64,000 nt of DNA from Schlesneria paludicola DSM 18645 (GTDB lineage: Bacteria > Planctomycetota > Planctomycetia > Planctomycetales > Planctomycetaceae), in the NCBI RefSeq assembly GCF_000255655.1, contig NZ_JH636438.1, forward strand, positions 270,049 to 334,048, given 5' to 3'. The position numbers and the translations under genes were made by a program. Shown here piece after piece: positions 20,166 to 29,844 of this stretch; the stretch's first letter is position 1; every line of letters begins with the position of its first letter. The notes beneath the pieces were generated by a model. That model was not told the DNA's origin, made no database searches, and worked only from the letters and a program-made list of their open reading frames with translations.

Positions 20166-21380
20166 ATGCCAAGTTGTGTGCTCGCGTATTCGGGCGGACT
20201 GGATACCTCGGTTATTCTCGGGTGGTTGCAGGACGAAGGTTACGACGTTCATTGCGTTTACGTCGATCTCGGCCAGCCGGGAGAAGATCGCGAAGCCGTG
20301 CTGAAGAAGGCGTATGCTTGCGGCGCCAAGTCGGCTCGAATTGTCGACGTTCAGGAAGAGCTTTGTCGTGACTTCGCGTTCCCCGTCATGCAGTGGCAGG
20401 CTCGATACGAAGGCGTCTACCTGCTGGGGACCTCGATCGCCCGTCCGTTGATCTCCAAGATCTGTTTGCAGGTGGCCCGAGAAGTCGGGGCCGATGCCTA
20501 CGCCCACGGAGCGACCGGCAAGGGCAACGATCAGTGCCGATTTCAGCTCGCGGCCGAAGCGCTTGATCCCGGCGTGAAAATCATCGCTCCGTGGCGAATC
20601 GAAAAATACCGCAACAAGTTCCCCGGCCGCACCGAAATGATTGCGTTCTGCCAAGAGAAGGGAATACCGGTCAAGGCCTCGGTCGCCAAGCCGTATAGTT
20701 CTGACGAAAACTGCCTGCATATCAGCTATGAAGCGGGTGTGCTGGAAGATCCCCAAGTCACCGGTGTCGATATTCCCGACTATGGGATGACCGTGTCGCC
20801 TCAGGAAGCCCCCGACAAGCCGGAAGAGGTGACGATCGGCTTTGAACAGGGTGTCCCTGTGACGCTGAATGGCAAGAAGGTTAGCGCTCTGACCATGGTC
20901 AAGGAACTGAACACCATCGGCGGTCGAAATGGTGTCGGTCGGCTCGACATGATCGAGAACCGCTTCGTGGGAATGAAAAGTCGCGGCGTCTACGAAGCTC
21001 CTGGCATGACGCTGTTGTACGAAGCCCATCGCTACGTCGAACAATTGACGCTCGATCGTGACCTGCTGCATCTGCGGGATCGCCTCTCGCCGGAAATTGC
21101 CGAGATGGTCTACTACGGTTTCTGGTACACGGCGAAGATGGACGCCCTGATGGCGTTTAACAAACAAACGCAATCGGTCGTGACCGGTGAAATCAAGCTG
21201 CGTCTGTACAAGGGCAACATCACCGTATGCAGCCGCACCAGCCCGAACAGCCTGTACGATGACAAAATTGCGAGTATGGAAGCCGGCGGTTCCTACAATC
21301 AGACCGATGCGGAAGGGTTCCTGCGGTTGATGGGATTGCCCGCACGCGTGCAAGGTCGAGTCCGGCCACGCACGTACTAA
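20166..21380 (+). CDS. argG: Argininosuccinate synthase
   Basis: Joins citrulline and aspartate with ATP in arginine synthesis. 404 residues, the usual length. The ATP pyrophosphatase loop is at the N-terminus (VLAYSGGLDTSV), followed by the family segments ARPLISK and HGATGKGNDQCRF. I start at ATG 20166 so that the P-loop begins at residue 7, as in homologues. No other arg gene is adjacent. Divergent from the NIF3 operon. Confidence 0.97.
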   Translation: MPSCVLAYSGGLDTSVILGWLQDEGYDVHCVYVDLGQPGEDREAVLKKAYACGAKSARIVDVQEELCRDFAFPVMQWQARYEGVYLLGTSIARPLISKICLQVAREVGADAYAHGATGKGNDQCRFQLAAEALDPGVKIIAPWRIEKYRNKFPGRTEMIAFCQEKGIPVKASVAKPYSSDENCLHISYEAGVLEDPQVTGVDIPDYGMTVSPQEAPDKPEEVTIGFEQGVPVTLNGKKVSALTMVKELNTIGGRNGVGRLDMIENRFVGMKSRGVYEAPGMTLLYEAHRYVEQLTLDRDLLHLRDRLSPEIAEMVYYGFWYTAKMDALMAFNKQTQSVVTGEIKLRLYKGNITVCSRTSPNSLYDDKIASMEAGGSYNQTDAEGFLRLMGLPARVQGRVRPRTY

Positions 21381-21430
21381 ATGGGCAGCAAAGGCGTTGA
21401 CCGCAATCAACGCATCGCTTCGTTTCAATA

Positions 21431-22396
21431 ATGGATTGGCAACGAAGGACGCGATTCGTGCAAGACGTCTTGAAAACGGCTGGACGAATTCTTCGTCTCG
21501 GACTTCCGTTTGGTTTGCTGGTGGCCGCCATGCTGGCGTACTACTCGCAAAACTTTACGGTCGTCTCAAGGCATGGTGACTTTACGCTCGCGACATCGGA
21601 ACTGATGGCGGATCAGTTTCCGGCTCATGTCGCGGGCGAAGGCCTCCCCTCGAGAGTTTTCGATGCCGTGCCGCATGTCGGCGTCGCAAGCCCCGTCGCG
21701 AAGCGTTTGCGGCTCAGGCGGCAGGCGGGGTTTGCCTATGGGAATCGCGGTCATTCGGTTTCGTTCAGCTGTGACATCCCCGAGTTTCCCGAAGACTCGG
21801 CGTTCTTGAAATCCTTGAATCAGCAACTCCGCCGTGAATACGAAGCCGCAGCGGCCGAGTTCACTGTTGCGGATTGGACGACGGTCTATGAGGGCTGGAA
21901 GGAACCGCAGTCCTATTTGATGAATTGGGAAGGCTCGATTGACCTCGACATCATTCATGCGTCATCGACAGTCGTCAGCATCCTGGAATCTCGTCATGAA
22001 TACACGGGTGGGGCTCATGGGAATCTCGTCCTTGTGGGACGCTGCTTTGTCGAATCACGCGGGATGGTGCGGCAATTGCAATTGGGCGATCTCTTTGAAG
22101 GTGGCAGCCCCTGGGCTCGGCGTCTGGTTGACTTCTGTCTGAATGATCTGCGTGAGCAGGGCGCTTCAAGCGTTCCACCGGAACCTGCCGACGATCCAGA
22201 AATGGAGTCGTTTTCGACAGAGGATTTGCGTTCATTCACACTGTCTGTGGACGGACTGACATTCTATTTCTCGCCCTACCATGTGGGCTGTTACGCGGAA
22301 GGCGTGTTTACGGTCCATGTTCCATATGCCGTCATTCGCGATTTGATTCCTGACCAAAGCCCCGCACGGCATTTCATCGACACTCAGACCAAGTAA
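21431..22396 (+). CDS. DUF3298-domain membrane-anchored protein
   Basis: 321 residues. A single membrane helix lies near residues 20-42 (LGLPFGLLVAAMLAYY). The exported part ends in a DUF3298/RsiV-like module: ESRHEYTGGAHGN, a Phe-Leu rich middle, and the characteristic FYFSPYHVGCYAEG followed by FTVHVPYAVI. In Bacillus RsiV this module binds lysozyme, but most members are uncharacterised. It starts 50 bases after argG and may share its transcript. Confidence 0.85.
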   Translation: MDWQRRTRFVQDVLKTAGRILRLGLPFGLLVAAMLAYYSQNFTVVSRHGDFTLATSELMADQFPAHVAGEGLPSRVFDAVPHVGVASPVAKRLRLRRQAGFAYGNRGHSVSFSCDIPEFPEDSAFLKSLNQQLRREYEAAAAEFTVADWTTVYEGWKEPQSYLMNWEGSIDLDIIHASSTVVSILESRHEYTGGAHGNLVLVGRCFVESRGMVRQLQLGDLFEGGSPWARRLVDFCLNDLREQGASSVPPEPADDPEMESFSTEDLRSFTLSVDGLTFYFSPYHVGCYAEGVFTVHVPYAVIRDLIPDQSPARHFIDTQTK

Positions 22397-22728
22397 CTCT
22401 TTGGCGGAGTCTGTCTTGGGCAACCAACATGGCCCGAGTTCCGCGGGCACGCGGGGCCACGTTGTGAAAGACACTTTTTCATTGATGTGGTGTGCCACTG
22501 GCTGTGTCATTGCCAGTGCGTACTGGTGTGAGGAACACTGTGAGGTGGGAATCGAACGGCAATCGGCTTTCAGAAAGAACACTTGTTGAAAGGCCAGACG
22601 ATCGCCTTCCTTGTCCTGCGACGGATCATTACGGATTGGGCACGGGCGTAGCCAGAGGCACACAAAAACCAACCAAAACATCCTCCACCGAGTTGGCCGC
22701 TGGGGCGGTCTCGGGCGGGGCATGGGGG
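22397..22728. other. Convergent intergenic region
   Basis: About 330 bases between convergent genes with no supported gene. It contains a small hairpin CACTGGC / GCCAGTG (22496-22502 and 22512-22518) that resembles a short extragenic palindrome. Confidence 0.4.
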
Positions 22729-23340
22729 CTACTTGATCGATTTCAAGAACATTTCGATCGCGGCGTCATCCAAAATCCCCTCTTCGCATTGGAGGACTAC
22801 GACGACATCGCCTGCCTTCCCGCGGAAGTTGCCGGAGGCTTGCTGGTAGCGCGAGTTTGAAGCCAGATCTTCCCCATGGCCCACTTCAAATTGCCCGGGC
22901 CAACCCCGAATCGTCATCGTCTGGATTTCTGGTTTTTCGAGATTGATCGTTCGCAACTCCGGTGCGTACTGCCGCATCAGACGTTGTCCGGCCGTCATCC
23001 CCATGGTGGGTTGCCATTGGCCGATGACGAGCGTGCCACGCCCTTCTTTCTGCTGAAATTTGGCAATTTCAAATCGCATCAGGCCGAAGTCGACGACGAT
23101 ACCCAGCTTCCCCTGAAAACCTTCAGGCAACGTCCAGTCGGTAATTTTGGCCGCAATTTGGTTGGCACCATCGGGGCCTTCGAGCACTTCGGGGCGAAAG
23201 ATGATTCCCAGCAGAAAACAGCAACCGGCACATGCCAGCAGAACCGAACTGGATGCGACTGCGATGATTCGTGTCAGTTTCAGTCGGCGGACTCTGACGG
23301 AGCGAACGATTGGATCTTCAGGCTCTTCTAGATCTGGCAT
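22729..23340 (-). CDS. Single-pass membrane protein of unknown function
   Basis: 203 residues from ATG 23340 (MPDLEEPEDPIVRSVRVRR). A cytoplasmic acidic-basic start is followed by one membrane helix (residues ~24-48, IIAVASSSVLLACAGCCFLL). The exported domain has alternating strands: FGLMRFEIAKFQQ, GTLVIGQW and a final AGDVVVVLQCEEG. This resembles planctomycete orphan membrane-anchored proteins. No family recognised. Confidence 0.7.
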   Translation of the reverse strand: MPDLEEPEDPIVRSVRVRRLKLTRIIAVASSSVLLACAGCCFLLGIIFRPEVLEGPDGANQIAAKITDWTLPEGFQGKLGIVVDFGLMRFEIAKFQQKEGRGTLVIGQWQPTMGMTAGQRLMRQYAPELRTINLEKPEIQTMTIRGWPGQFEVGHGEDLASNSRYQQASGNFRGKAGDVVVVLQCEEGILDDAAIEMFLKSIK

Positions 23341-23838
23341 CAGACTCTTTCGGATCAGTCGAACCGTGGCCGTCCCTGAGGACGGAAAACCTGTTCGATG
23401 GAAGTTTGGTTGACAACACGTGTCGGCAATCACACGCGGAGTCGACAAGTTAACATCTCACTGCATCGTCTTCACGTGAACGCGACGAACTCGTGACTGG
23501 ATACCAAGTCGGATGACGAGTGTGGTTGTTTGGATTAGGTAATTCAGGTGAGCTTCACGCGAGCCGACAGTTCTGGTCATTGATTGATTCGCCGGACTCC
23601 GATCCTACCGAGCAACGGGACTGAATCGGGATCGAAGTTCGCTTCTGTCGCGTTGTCGATCCCTTCAAAACGTCGTCTGTTAACGCGCGTTTCATCAAAA
23701 ATTGTCAAGTTTTGCGGCGATTCGCCCGAAGTGCGGATTTTCGTGATCAATTCGGCTGACAACGAATCGAATGACCTCGGCATGGGGGCATGCGAGTTCT
23801 GTTAAGCCGTTGATCTCACGCAATCAGCCGCGAGAAGA
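23341..23838. other. Divergent intergenic region
   Basis: About 500 bases without a supported gene, between two divergent membrane-protein genes. No repeat or structured RNA is seen. Confidence 0.4.
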
Positions 23839-25356
23839 ATGACTGCTATGGCCGTTCAGTTTGCTGGATCGAGCTCTACGGGAAACCGTCGTCGTCGCCG
23901 ACTTGCCGCGAACGGCGATGTTGCGGGTGTTGATACGCCCCAGGTTGATGGCGAGGGAACTCAATTCGAGTCACAGTTGGTGGCATCGGAAGCTGCGTGT
24001 CCTTGGGTGCCCGTCTCGGAAGCACGGATCTGGATCTACTCCGCCGCGCTAATGGTTTTCTTGGCAGTATTGGCATTTGCTACCATTCGATCCGACCTGT
24101 TCCCCGCACAACTCAGTCCCCTGACGGCGACGCTGTTTTCGGGAGAGTCACCTGCGGCCGTCACGCAGACACAATTCGTACTGCTTGGGCTTGCGGCACA
24201 ACTGGCGGCATTAATTACGTGGTATCGAGCGCGATGTATGCTCGACTTCGCGGGGCGCTATCGAGTCTGGCCGTGGGCCGTCGGCCTTTGTGCCATCGCG
24301 GCGTTCTGTCAGGCGACGGGTACGCATCGAGCGATTGGTGCGATCGTGGCGCAGGCGGCATTGATTCCGTGGCGCGGGCACACGGTGGCCTGGCTATTGC
24401 CACTGTGTGTGATTTCCCTACCGCTCACTCTGTTTCTGGATCGAGATACGCGAAAGAATCCTTCGAGTGTCTGGATGCTGCGGATCTCAGAATCGCTCTG
24501 GCTACTGGAAGCATGCCTAGAACTCTATCAGCCCGAACTTCGGGGGCAGTTGTGGTACGCGAGTACCTATCTGCTGGTTCCCTTGTTCGCGAGTGCCGCC
24601 TTGTTTGTTGGCTTGTGGCAACATGCACGCCTCGTCGCCTATATCTGCCCAGACCCCCCGGTTCTGGACGAACAAAGTGCCTGGTCCTTGGGATTGTCGG
24701 TTTGTCGTTGGCTTGGCCGCCGATTCGTGCTGTGGAAGCGAACGTCGACAGGCGCGGATGCGGAAGACGACGACGAGGATAAGCCGAAGAGACGTCGGAA
24801 AAAAGCGACGACGGACGAGGCGGCCGCCACGAAGAAAAAGCGAAAGCCTGCTGCCAAACGGGCGAGCACCGCACGGACGCGCACACGGGTGAAATCGGCC
24901 GATGAAGAAGACGCTGTCGATGACGCGGGCGAAGTCGCTGAAGAACAGGACCTGACGTCGGCCGACGAAACGGAACAGGCCGCCTCGGACGAATCCACCT
25001 CGTGGGAAGAGGCCGAAGAGCAATGGGAGGAAGAGGCGGTGGAAGAGCCTCCAGAACCGCCAGCTCCGCCTTCAAAGTCCAAAGGTTCGAACCGAGTCAC
25101 GCAAGTGCATCAGCCGCACTCTGCTCCTGCCCCGCACGCCCGATGGCAGGCAGAGCCCGAGGAAGAAGAGGCCCCAGTTCAAGAGGAGCCAGCGAGTTCG
25201 TCCTATTCGGATTCGAACGACGAAGAAGAGGATGATGGGCAGTCCTATCAGGGTGATACGGAATTGACCGCTGAACAGATGCGTGGTCTGAGCAAACGCC
25301 AAAAGCGAGATCTCAAGAAACAACTGCGCGATCAAGAGCGAAGTCGCAAACGGTAA
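23839..25356 (+). CDS. Multi-pass membrane protein with charged low-complexity tail
   Basis: 505 residues. A basic N-terminus (NRRRRRLAANGD) is followed by about six membrane helices between residues 60 and 270. The remaining ~230 residues are low complexity: a Lys/Arg block (KPKRRRKKATTDEAAATKKK), then long Glu/Asp-rich runs with Pro, ending in a strongly basic helix KRQKRDLKKQLRDQERSRKR. Such opposite-charge tails may mediate binding to nucleic acid or membrane partners. No known family; the charged tail is the notable point. Confidence 0.75.
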   Translation: MTAMAVQFAGSSSTGNRRRRRLAANGDVAGVDTPQVDGEGTQFESQLVASEAACPWVPVSEARIWIYSAALMVFLAVLAFATIRSDLFPAQLSPLTATLFSGESPAAVTQTQFVLLGLAAQLAALITWYRARCMLDFAGRYRVWPWAVGLCAIAAFCQATGTHRAIGAIVAQAALIPWRGHTVAWLLPLCVISLPLTLFLDRDTRKNPSSVWMLRISESLWLLEACLELYQPELRGQLWYASTYLLVPLFASAALFVGLWQHARLVAYICPDPPVLDEQSAWSLGLSVCRWLGRRFVLWKRTSTGADAEDDDEDKPKRRRKKATTDEAAATKKKRKPAAKRASTARTRTRVKSADEEDAVDDAGEVAEEQDLTSADETEQAASDESTSWEEAEEQWEEEAVEEPPEPPAPPSKSKGSNRVTQVHQPHSAPAPHARWQAEPEEEEAPVQEEPASSSYSDSNDEEEDDGQSYQGDTELTAEQMRGLSKRQKRDLKKQLRDQERSRKR

Positions 25357-25571
25357 TGCCGCGTGTGTTCTCGATCTGCCTGTAGGCTCTGGCCGTTCAC
25401 GGCGACTGGCAACGCGCGAATTTCGTTTTCAGGCATCGGTCGTTGCATGTTTTGCTGCAACGACGCGCAATACGGTATTCTTGCGTCTGCAAGCGTTCCA
25501 CGTCCGGGCGTGACGGATTTCGAACGTTTGGTGGTGATCGCTCCGGTGTCTTTTCAGATTCGATTTCGACA

Positions 25572-26309
25572 ATGTCTCGACTTCCCTACTTGCGCGTCCT
25601 CATTGATCCTGTGGCGAGTTCAGGCGCCTGGAACATGGCCGTCGATGAAGCTCTTTTGGAGTCCGCGATCACTGACAATGTCGCAACCCTGCGGTGGTAC
25701 CAGTGGCGCGAGCCCACTGTTTCGTTGGGATACTTTCAGAAGTCGGCCGACCTTGTCGACAACGACTCGATCGCAGGGTTGCCAGTTGTTCGCCGACTGA
25801 CCGGCGGCGGGGCGATTTTGCATGACAATGAGCTGACGTACAGTATCTGTCTGCCTGCATCACAATCGTTGTTTGCACAGCCGCACGAACTGTATGACAT
25901 CGTTCATCTCGCGATCATCGGTTCGCTACGACAGTTGGATTTTCCCGTGACGTTACGAGGATCGACCTGGAAACGCCCCGACGAGCCTTTACTGTGTTTC
26001 CAGCGACAGGACGCACACGACGTGACTCTGAATGGACAGAAGATTCTGGGGAGTGCACAGCGGCGGCGGCGCGGCGCTATAATGGAGCACGGAAGTCTGA
26101 TTCGGAAGTCGTCGGAGCATGCACCACAGATTCTTGGGCTGCAGGACCTAATTTCGGTGTCACTTCCTGAAAATTTGGCGACCATCCTTACGGTATCTGT
26201 TGCAGATGCGGTTGCCGAGGCTTGGTCGATTGGAAATTTAACAGAATCGGAAATCGCGTTATGTCAAAATCTTGAAAAGGTTTACTGCACAAATATGCAG
26301 GTTCGGTGA
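25572..26309 (+). CDS. Lipoate/octanoate transferase family protein (LipM-like)
   Basis: 245 residues from ATG 25572. The biotin/lipoate ligase fold is clear: WNMAVDEALLES, the RRLTGGGAILHDNELTYSI loop, and NGQKILGSAQRR with the conserved Lys at 157. Cys142 sits in LLCFQRQDAHD, the place of the catalytic Cys in LipM/LipL-type octanoyltransferases, so I favour transfer of octanoate from ACP over ATP-dependent lipoate ligation. It would act in protein lipoylation. No lipA or GcvH gene is adjacent. Confidence 0.85.
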   Translation: MSRLPYLRVLIDPVASSGAWNMAVDEALLESAITDNVATLRWYQWREPTVSLGYFQKSADLVDNDSIAGLPVVRRLTGGGAILHDNELTYSICLPASQSLFAQPHELYDIVHLAIIGSLRQLDFPVTLRGSTWKRPDEPLLCFQRQDAHDVTLNGQKILGSAQRRRRGAIMEHGSLIRKSSEHAPQILGLQDLISVSLPENLATILTVSVADAVAEAWSIGNLTESEIALCQNLEKVYCTNMQVR

Positions 26310-26559
26310 TGATTTGTGGTCACTACTCCTCGTTGACAGTCAACGGGAAGAGTGGTAGCGTAGCGCCTCTTGGTTTCCATCAATTGCTGCGGCGTATCAG
26401 GGGGCCTCTCCTCGATATCTTGAATTCTTATATCTGCCAGTGGCTTGGACAAATCGCTTCATCTCGAAAATACGGATTCAGCGCGTGACCATTCGGAATC
26501 GCAAGCGAACATTTCCCCGCATTTAGTATGGATCTCTAGACCTAGGGAGTGCCTGACTT

Positions 26560-27498
26560 ATGTTGCAGGCTGAATTGAAAATTCTTGGTGGCAAGCATCA
26601 AGGAAAACTCATCCCCCTGAACACCAAGAAGTTCCTGGTTGGTCGCGAGCAAGATTGCCATCTGCGACCAAACAGCGATCTTGTCAGTCGGCATCACTGC
26701 GTCTTCTCGATCGATGACTACACCGTTCGGTTACGAGATCTCGGCAGTACCAACGGAACAATGGTGAACGGGACACTTGTCCGGGGTGAGGTTCTGCTGA
26801 AGGCGGGCGACCACGTTACGATTGGCAAGCTGGAACTCGAAGTCGCGATTCGCCAGTCGTCCGGGAAATCAAATCCACCGTCTTCTGCGTCGAATCTTCC
26901 GACGGCCCCGGCGTCGTCTCCATCATTGTCAACGGCCGAAATTCCGACAAGTTCGGAAGATGTCGATACGAGCTACGAGCTGCCCGCATTTGCGCCGCCC
27001 CCTTCGACAATCGAAGTTGCCGTGGCGGCGCCTGCTGATACCGCGATCATCGGCGCGACTGACCCTCAGATGCAGCCACCCGGATTCGCGGGATACCCTC
27101 CTCAGGGCTATCCCCAGATGATGCCCGCCGGTTATCCGATGCCGGGCGCCTATATGCCTCCACAGTATCCTCAGTATCCACCTTCCTATGGACAGATGCC
27201 AGGCTACGGTCAACCGATGGGGTATCCCCCAATGGGTTACCCTCAGATGATGCCGATGCAGCAGGGCTATCCGAGTGCCGCAGCGGTGGCGGCTCCGGTC
27301 GCCGCACCTGTGGAGCCAGAACCAGCGCCGTCATCGTCGCAGCTTGCCGTCAGGCTTCCCAATCCGGAAGAAACTGGCGTGAAGCCTGCAGCTGCACCGG
27401 CTCCTGCCGCTCCAGGGGCCGCTCCTCCGAAAAAGGAAGAGAAGCCTTCGACGTCGGCTGCCGATATCATCAAGCAATACATGAGCCGTCGAGGTTGA
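26560..27498 (+). CDS. FHA-domain protein with Gly-Tyr-Pro-rich tail
   Basis: 312 residues. Residues 1-95 are a forkhead-associated domain that binds phosphothreonine: FLVGREQDCHLRPN, then SRHHC and the hallmark LRDLGSTNGTMVNG. A Ser/Pro linker follows, then a Gly-Tyr-Pro-Met-Gln-rich region (GYPPQGYPQ, PPMGYPQMMPMQQ) and an Ala/Pro tail. The C-terminal helix AADIIKQYMSRRG recurs in planctomycete FHA proteins. It likely works with Ser/Thr kinases, none of which is nearby. The low-complexity part could drive condensate-like assembly; that is speculation. Confidence 0.9.
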   Translation: MLQAELKILGGKHQGKLIPLNTKKFLVGREQDCHLRPNSDLVSRHHCVFSIDDYTVRLRDLGSTNGTMVNGTLVRGEVLLKAGDHVTIGKLELEVAIRQSSGKSNPPSSASNLPTAPASSPSLSTAEIPTSSEDVDTSYELPAFAPPPSTIEVAVAAPADTAIIGATDPQMQPPGFAGYPPQGYPQMMPAGYPMPGAYMPPQYPQYPPSYGQMPGYGQPMGYPPMGYPQMMPMQQGYPSAAAVAAPVAAPVEPEPAPSSSQLAVRLPNPEETGVKPAAAPAPAAPGAAPPKKEEKPSTSAADIIKQYMSRRG

Positions 27499-27656
27499 TG
27501 TACGTCTCTGACGCTGCAATGATAATCCTGGTAGTGTCTTGGCGCTTTCGCTTGGCCAGCTCGTGAGAGGATCTGCGTTCGCAAACCTCGTTTGTGGGTC
27601 GAATGTTCAGGTCTGCGTGGGCGCCCGGCGGCAAACGGTCAATCAGGAGTGATGAT

Positions 27657-27866
27657 ATGTCGAATCCCGATCCCTCAATTGCCGATCAGCAGCGTCGATA
27701 TCGGGAGTTTCTTGATCTGATGCCGTTGACGATCGCTCTCGCCGGCCTTCCTGCCAGCGATATTGGTAAGTACTACACCGAAGAGCAGATGGAAACGCGG
27801 ATCTTTGCACTCCGTCATGCCTATAAACTCGCACGCCAGTTCGCGCGCGAGCAAATCAGTCGATAA
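27657..27866 (+). CDS. Small conserved-looking helical protein
   Basis: 69 residues from ATG 27657, preceded by AGGAG at good spacing. It is largely helical (RRYREFLDLMPLTIALAGL, then MRHAYK-like FALRHAYKLARQFAREQISR). No cysteine or catalytic motif. It lies 10 bases before the rhodanese gene and is probably co-translated with it. I do not recognise the family. Confidence 0.7.
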   Translation: MSNPDPSIADQQRRYREFLDLMPLTIALAGLPASDIGKYYTEEQMETRIFALRHAYKLARQFAREQISR

Positions 27867-27876
27867 GGTCAATTGG

Positions 27877-28209
27877 ATGACTGTTCCGCTTGAGTTGGAC
27901 TGCCGGTCCATTCACAACAAATTGGTGGCTGGTGAGTCGTTTCTGTTTCTCGACTGCCGCGAAGCCAGCGAGTTTGCGACCGCGCGTATTCCTGGTACGA
28001 CGTTAATTCCGATGAGCGAGTTGACGCAGCGTGTCGGTGAACTCGAGCCCTATCGCGAATCGGCAATCGTTGTCCACTGCCACCATGGCGGACGCAGTCT
28101 GCGCGTGACGAATTGGCTCAGGCAGCAAGGCTGGCCTCAGGTGACGAATATGGCTGGCGGCATCGACGAGTGGTCGCAGCAGATCGATCCATCAATCCCC
28201 CGTTATTAG
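27877..28209 (+). CDS. Rhodanese-domain protein
   Basis: 110 residues, one rhodanese domain. The entry segment FLDCREASEFATARIPG and the active-site loop VVHCHHGGRS carry the catalytic Cys. Such single-domain proteins pass persulfide sulfur to acceptors. The ATG is placed 10 bases after the upstream small gene, with GG-rich sequence before it. The active site Cys is intact, so sulfurtransferase activity is plausible. Substrate unknown. Confidence 0.92.
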   Translation: MTVPLELDCRSIHNKLVAGESFLFLDCREASEFATARIPGTTLIPMSELTQRVGELEPYRESAIVVHCHHGGRSLRVTNWLRQQGWPQVTNMAGGIDEWSQQIDPSIPRY

Positions 28210-28359
28210 TCGCTCAACGCGCGCCGTCCTGACTGGTTCGGACGCAGCGCCAACAGGCTCGGTGTTCTGCTCGTCGCGAGTTCTCCGACGAGTCCGTTCC
28301 GGCTTGGGGCGTCGCGAGTGCGGGATCGGCGAAACTCGACTTTGATCGTGATGCGACCG

Positions 28360-29748
28360 TCATAGCGGGCGTGGGATCGACTTCCCGTGAGGGTCAAGCG
28401 TCGGCTGATCCAGCTCGATGGCAAGTTCTTTCTGCAGCTCAGGAGAAAGAAAATGCTCGACTTCTTCCGCCGTGGCGTGCAGATGATCGCCGGGAAGGTC
28501 GAAGTGTCGAGCCATGTACGCTTCCCACAGCCGATGGGAGCGAACCAGATTTCTCGCTAAATCTCGACCGCGATCTGTCAAAGTGGCTGTGGGCGATGCG
28601 GCGGTAATCAATCTGTGTCGGAACAGATGCTTCAGGGCAAGCCAATCAAACCACGTTCCCGCTGACATCTGATCGTGGTCCACCTGAGTCGACGTCGAGT
28701 TTGTTGTCGTCAGTTCGTCGCGGCGAAACAAGCTGCCGAGTCGATCTTCGCTCGCGATTCGAATCTTCAGGCGAAGTCGATCCAGTGTGCGCCGGATCAG
28801 GCCATGTCGTGGGCTGGCCAGGATGGTCACGATGAAGAGGCACCCGGCCGCAATCGCCATCATGCCCGCGGTGCTTGCGTCGCGAACGTCTGTGTAACCA
28901 AGTCTCGAGAACAGCATGCTTGGGATGGTGATCGCGCCGGCGTGCCCCAGCAGGGCACTTAGTGCGGCGATGATAAGCGTCAGGATCAGCATCATTCCTA
29001 GGCGATCGGTCAGCAGCCGTGCGGTCGCGGCGGGGACGATCAGCATGGCGATCACCAGAATGGCGCCGACGCTTTCAAAGGCCGCCACAAGCGTCGCGGC
29101 GGTCATCGTCATGAGGCCTAACTGGATCCATTTCGCATTCACTCCGACGGCACCAGCAAGGCCGGGATCAAAGGTACTGAGTCGCAGTTCTTTGAAGAAG
29201 ATCAGCACGATCAGCCCGTTCACGGCGAGGATGATTCCATTGACGGCGGCAGCCTGTGGAATGGGGATCGCATCGGAGAGCCGCATCAAGACCGATGTTT
29301 CCAGGCTACCATATAAGACGCAGCCTGGATCGACGTGAACTTTGTCCGCAAACATGCGAATCAGCAGTAGGCCGAGTGCGAACATCGAGGTAAAGACCAC
29401 TCCAATCGAGGCATCGCGATCCATGCGTCCCCACCGCTGAATGAGTTCCGTGATGACAGCAGACAGGACTCCCGAAACAGCCGCCCCAAGAAACAACACG
29501 AGGTGTCTCGATCCGGCATTTGGGGTCACCCAATGATTGACTTCAAGCCGATGGAGAGCCAGATAGGCAAGCACGATTCCGGGAAGAATGGAATGGCTCA
29601 ATGCGTCGCCAAGAAGGCTCTGTCGTCGAAGCAGCAGCCACGCCCCCGGAAGCGAGCACGACATGGCGGCGAGGGCGCCAATCAGGACCGTCCAGGTGTC
29701 GAGCCATCCCCAGCCACTCAGAATCGAAATCAGTTCTCGGAACATCAT
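28360..29748 (-). CDS. Zn/Mn ABC permease fused to a DtxR-like domain
   Basis: 462 residues. Residues ~10-310 are an ABC-3 (ZnuB/MntB/TroC) permease with eight or nine helices; LLLRRQSLLGDALSHSILPG and FESVGAILVIAMLIVPAATA are typical. The last ~90 residues form a DtxR/MntR-type part: TDRGRDLARNLVRSHRLWEA followed by HATAEEVEHFLSPELQKELA, the region that carries metal-sensing and dimerisation helices. No ATPase or binding protein gene is adjacent in this window. The fusion could let metal status act directly on the transporter. Confidence 0.9.
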   Translation of the reverse strand: MMFRELISILSGWGWLDTWTVLIGALAAMSCSLPGAWLLLRRQSLLGDALSHSILPGIVLAYLALHRLEVNHWVTPNAGSRHLVLFLGAAVSGVLSAVITELIQRWGRMDRDASIGVVFTSMFALGLLLIRMFADKVHVDPGCVLYGSLETSVLMRLSDAIPIPQAAAVNGIILAVNGLIVLIFFKELRLSTFDPGLAGAVGVNAKWIQLGLMTMTAATLVAAFESVGAILVIAMLIVPAATARLLTDRLGMMLILTLIIAALSALLGHAGAITIPSMLFSRLGYTDVRDASTAGMMAIAAGCLFIVTILASPRHGLIRRTLDRLRLKIRIASEDRLGSLFRRDELTTTNSTSTQVDHDQMSAGTWFDWLALKHLFRHRLITAASPTATLTDRGRDLARNLVRSHRLWEAYMARHFDLPGDHLHATAEEVEHFLSPELQKELAIELDQPTLDPHGKSIPRPL

Positions 29749-29844
29749 CAGCTCAACGTTATCCGCGGGCGTTTGGTCGATTCACGAATTGCGGCCCTGT
29801 CAAAATCCTTGGGTCCGATTGGAAAATGAGACTCAGAAGTCGCG

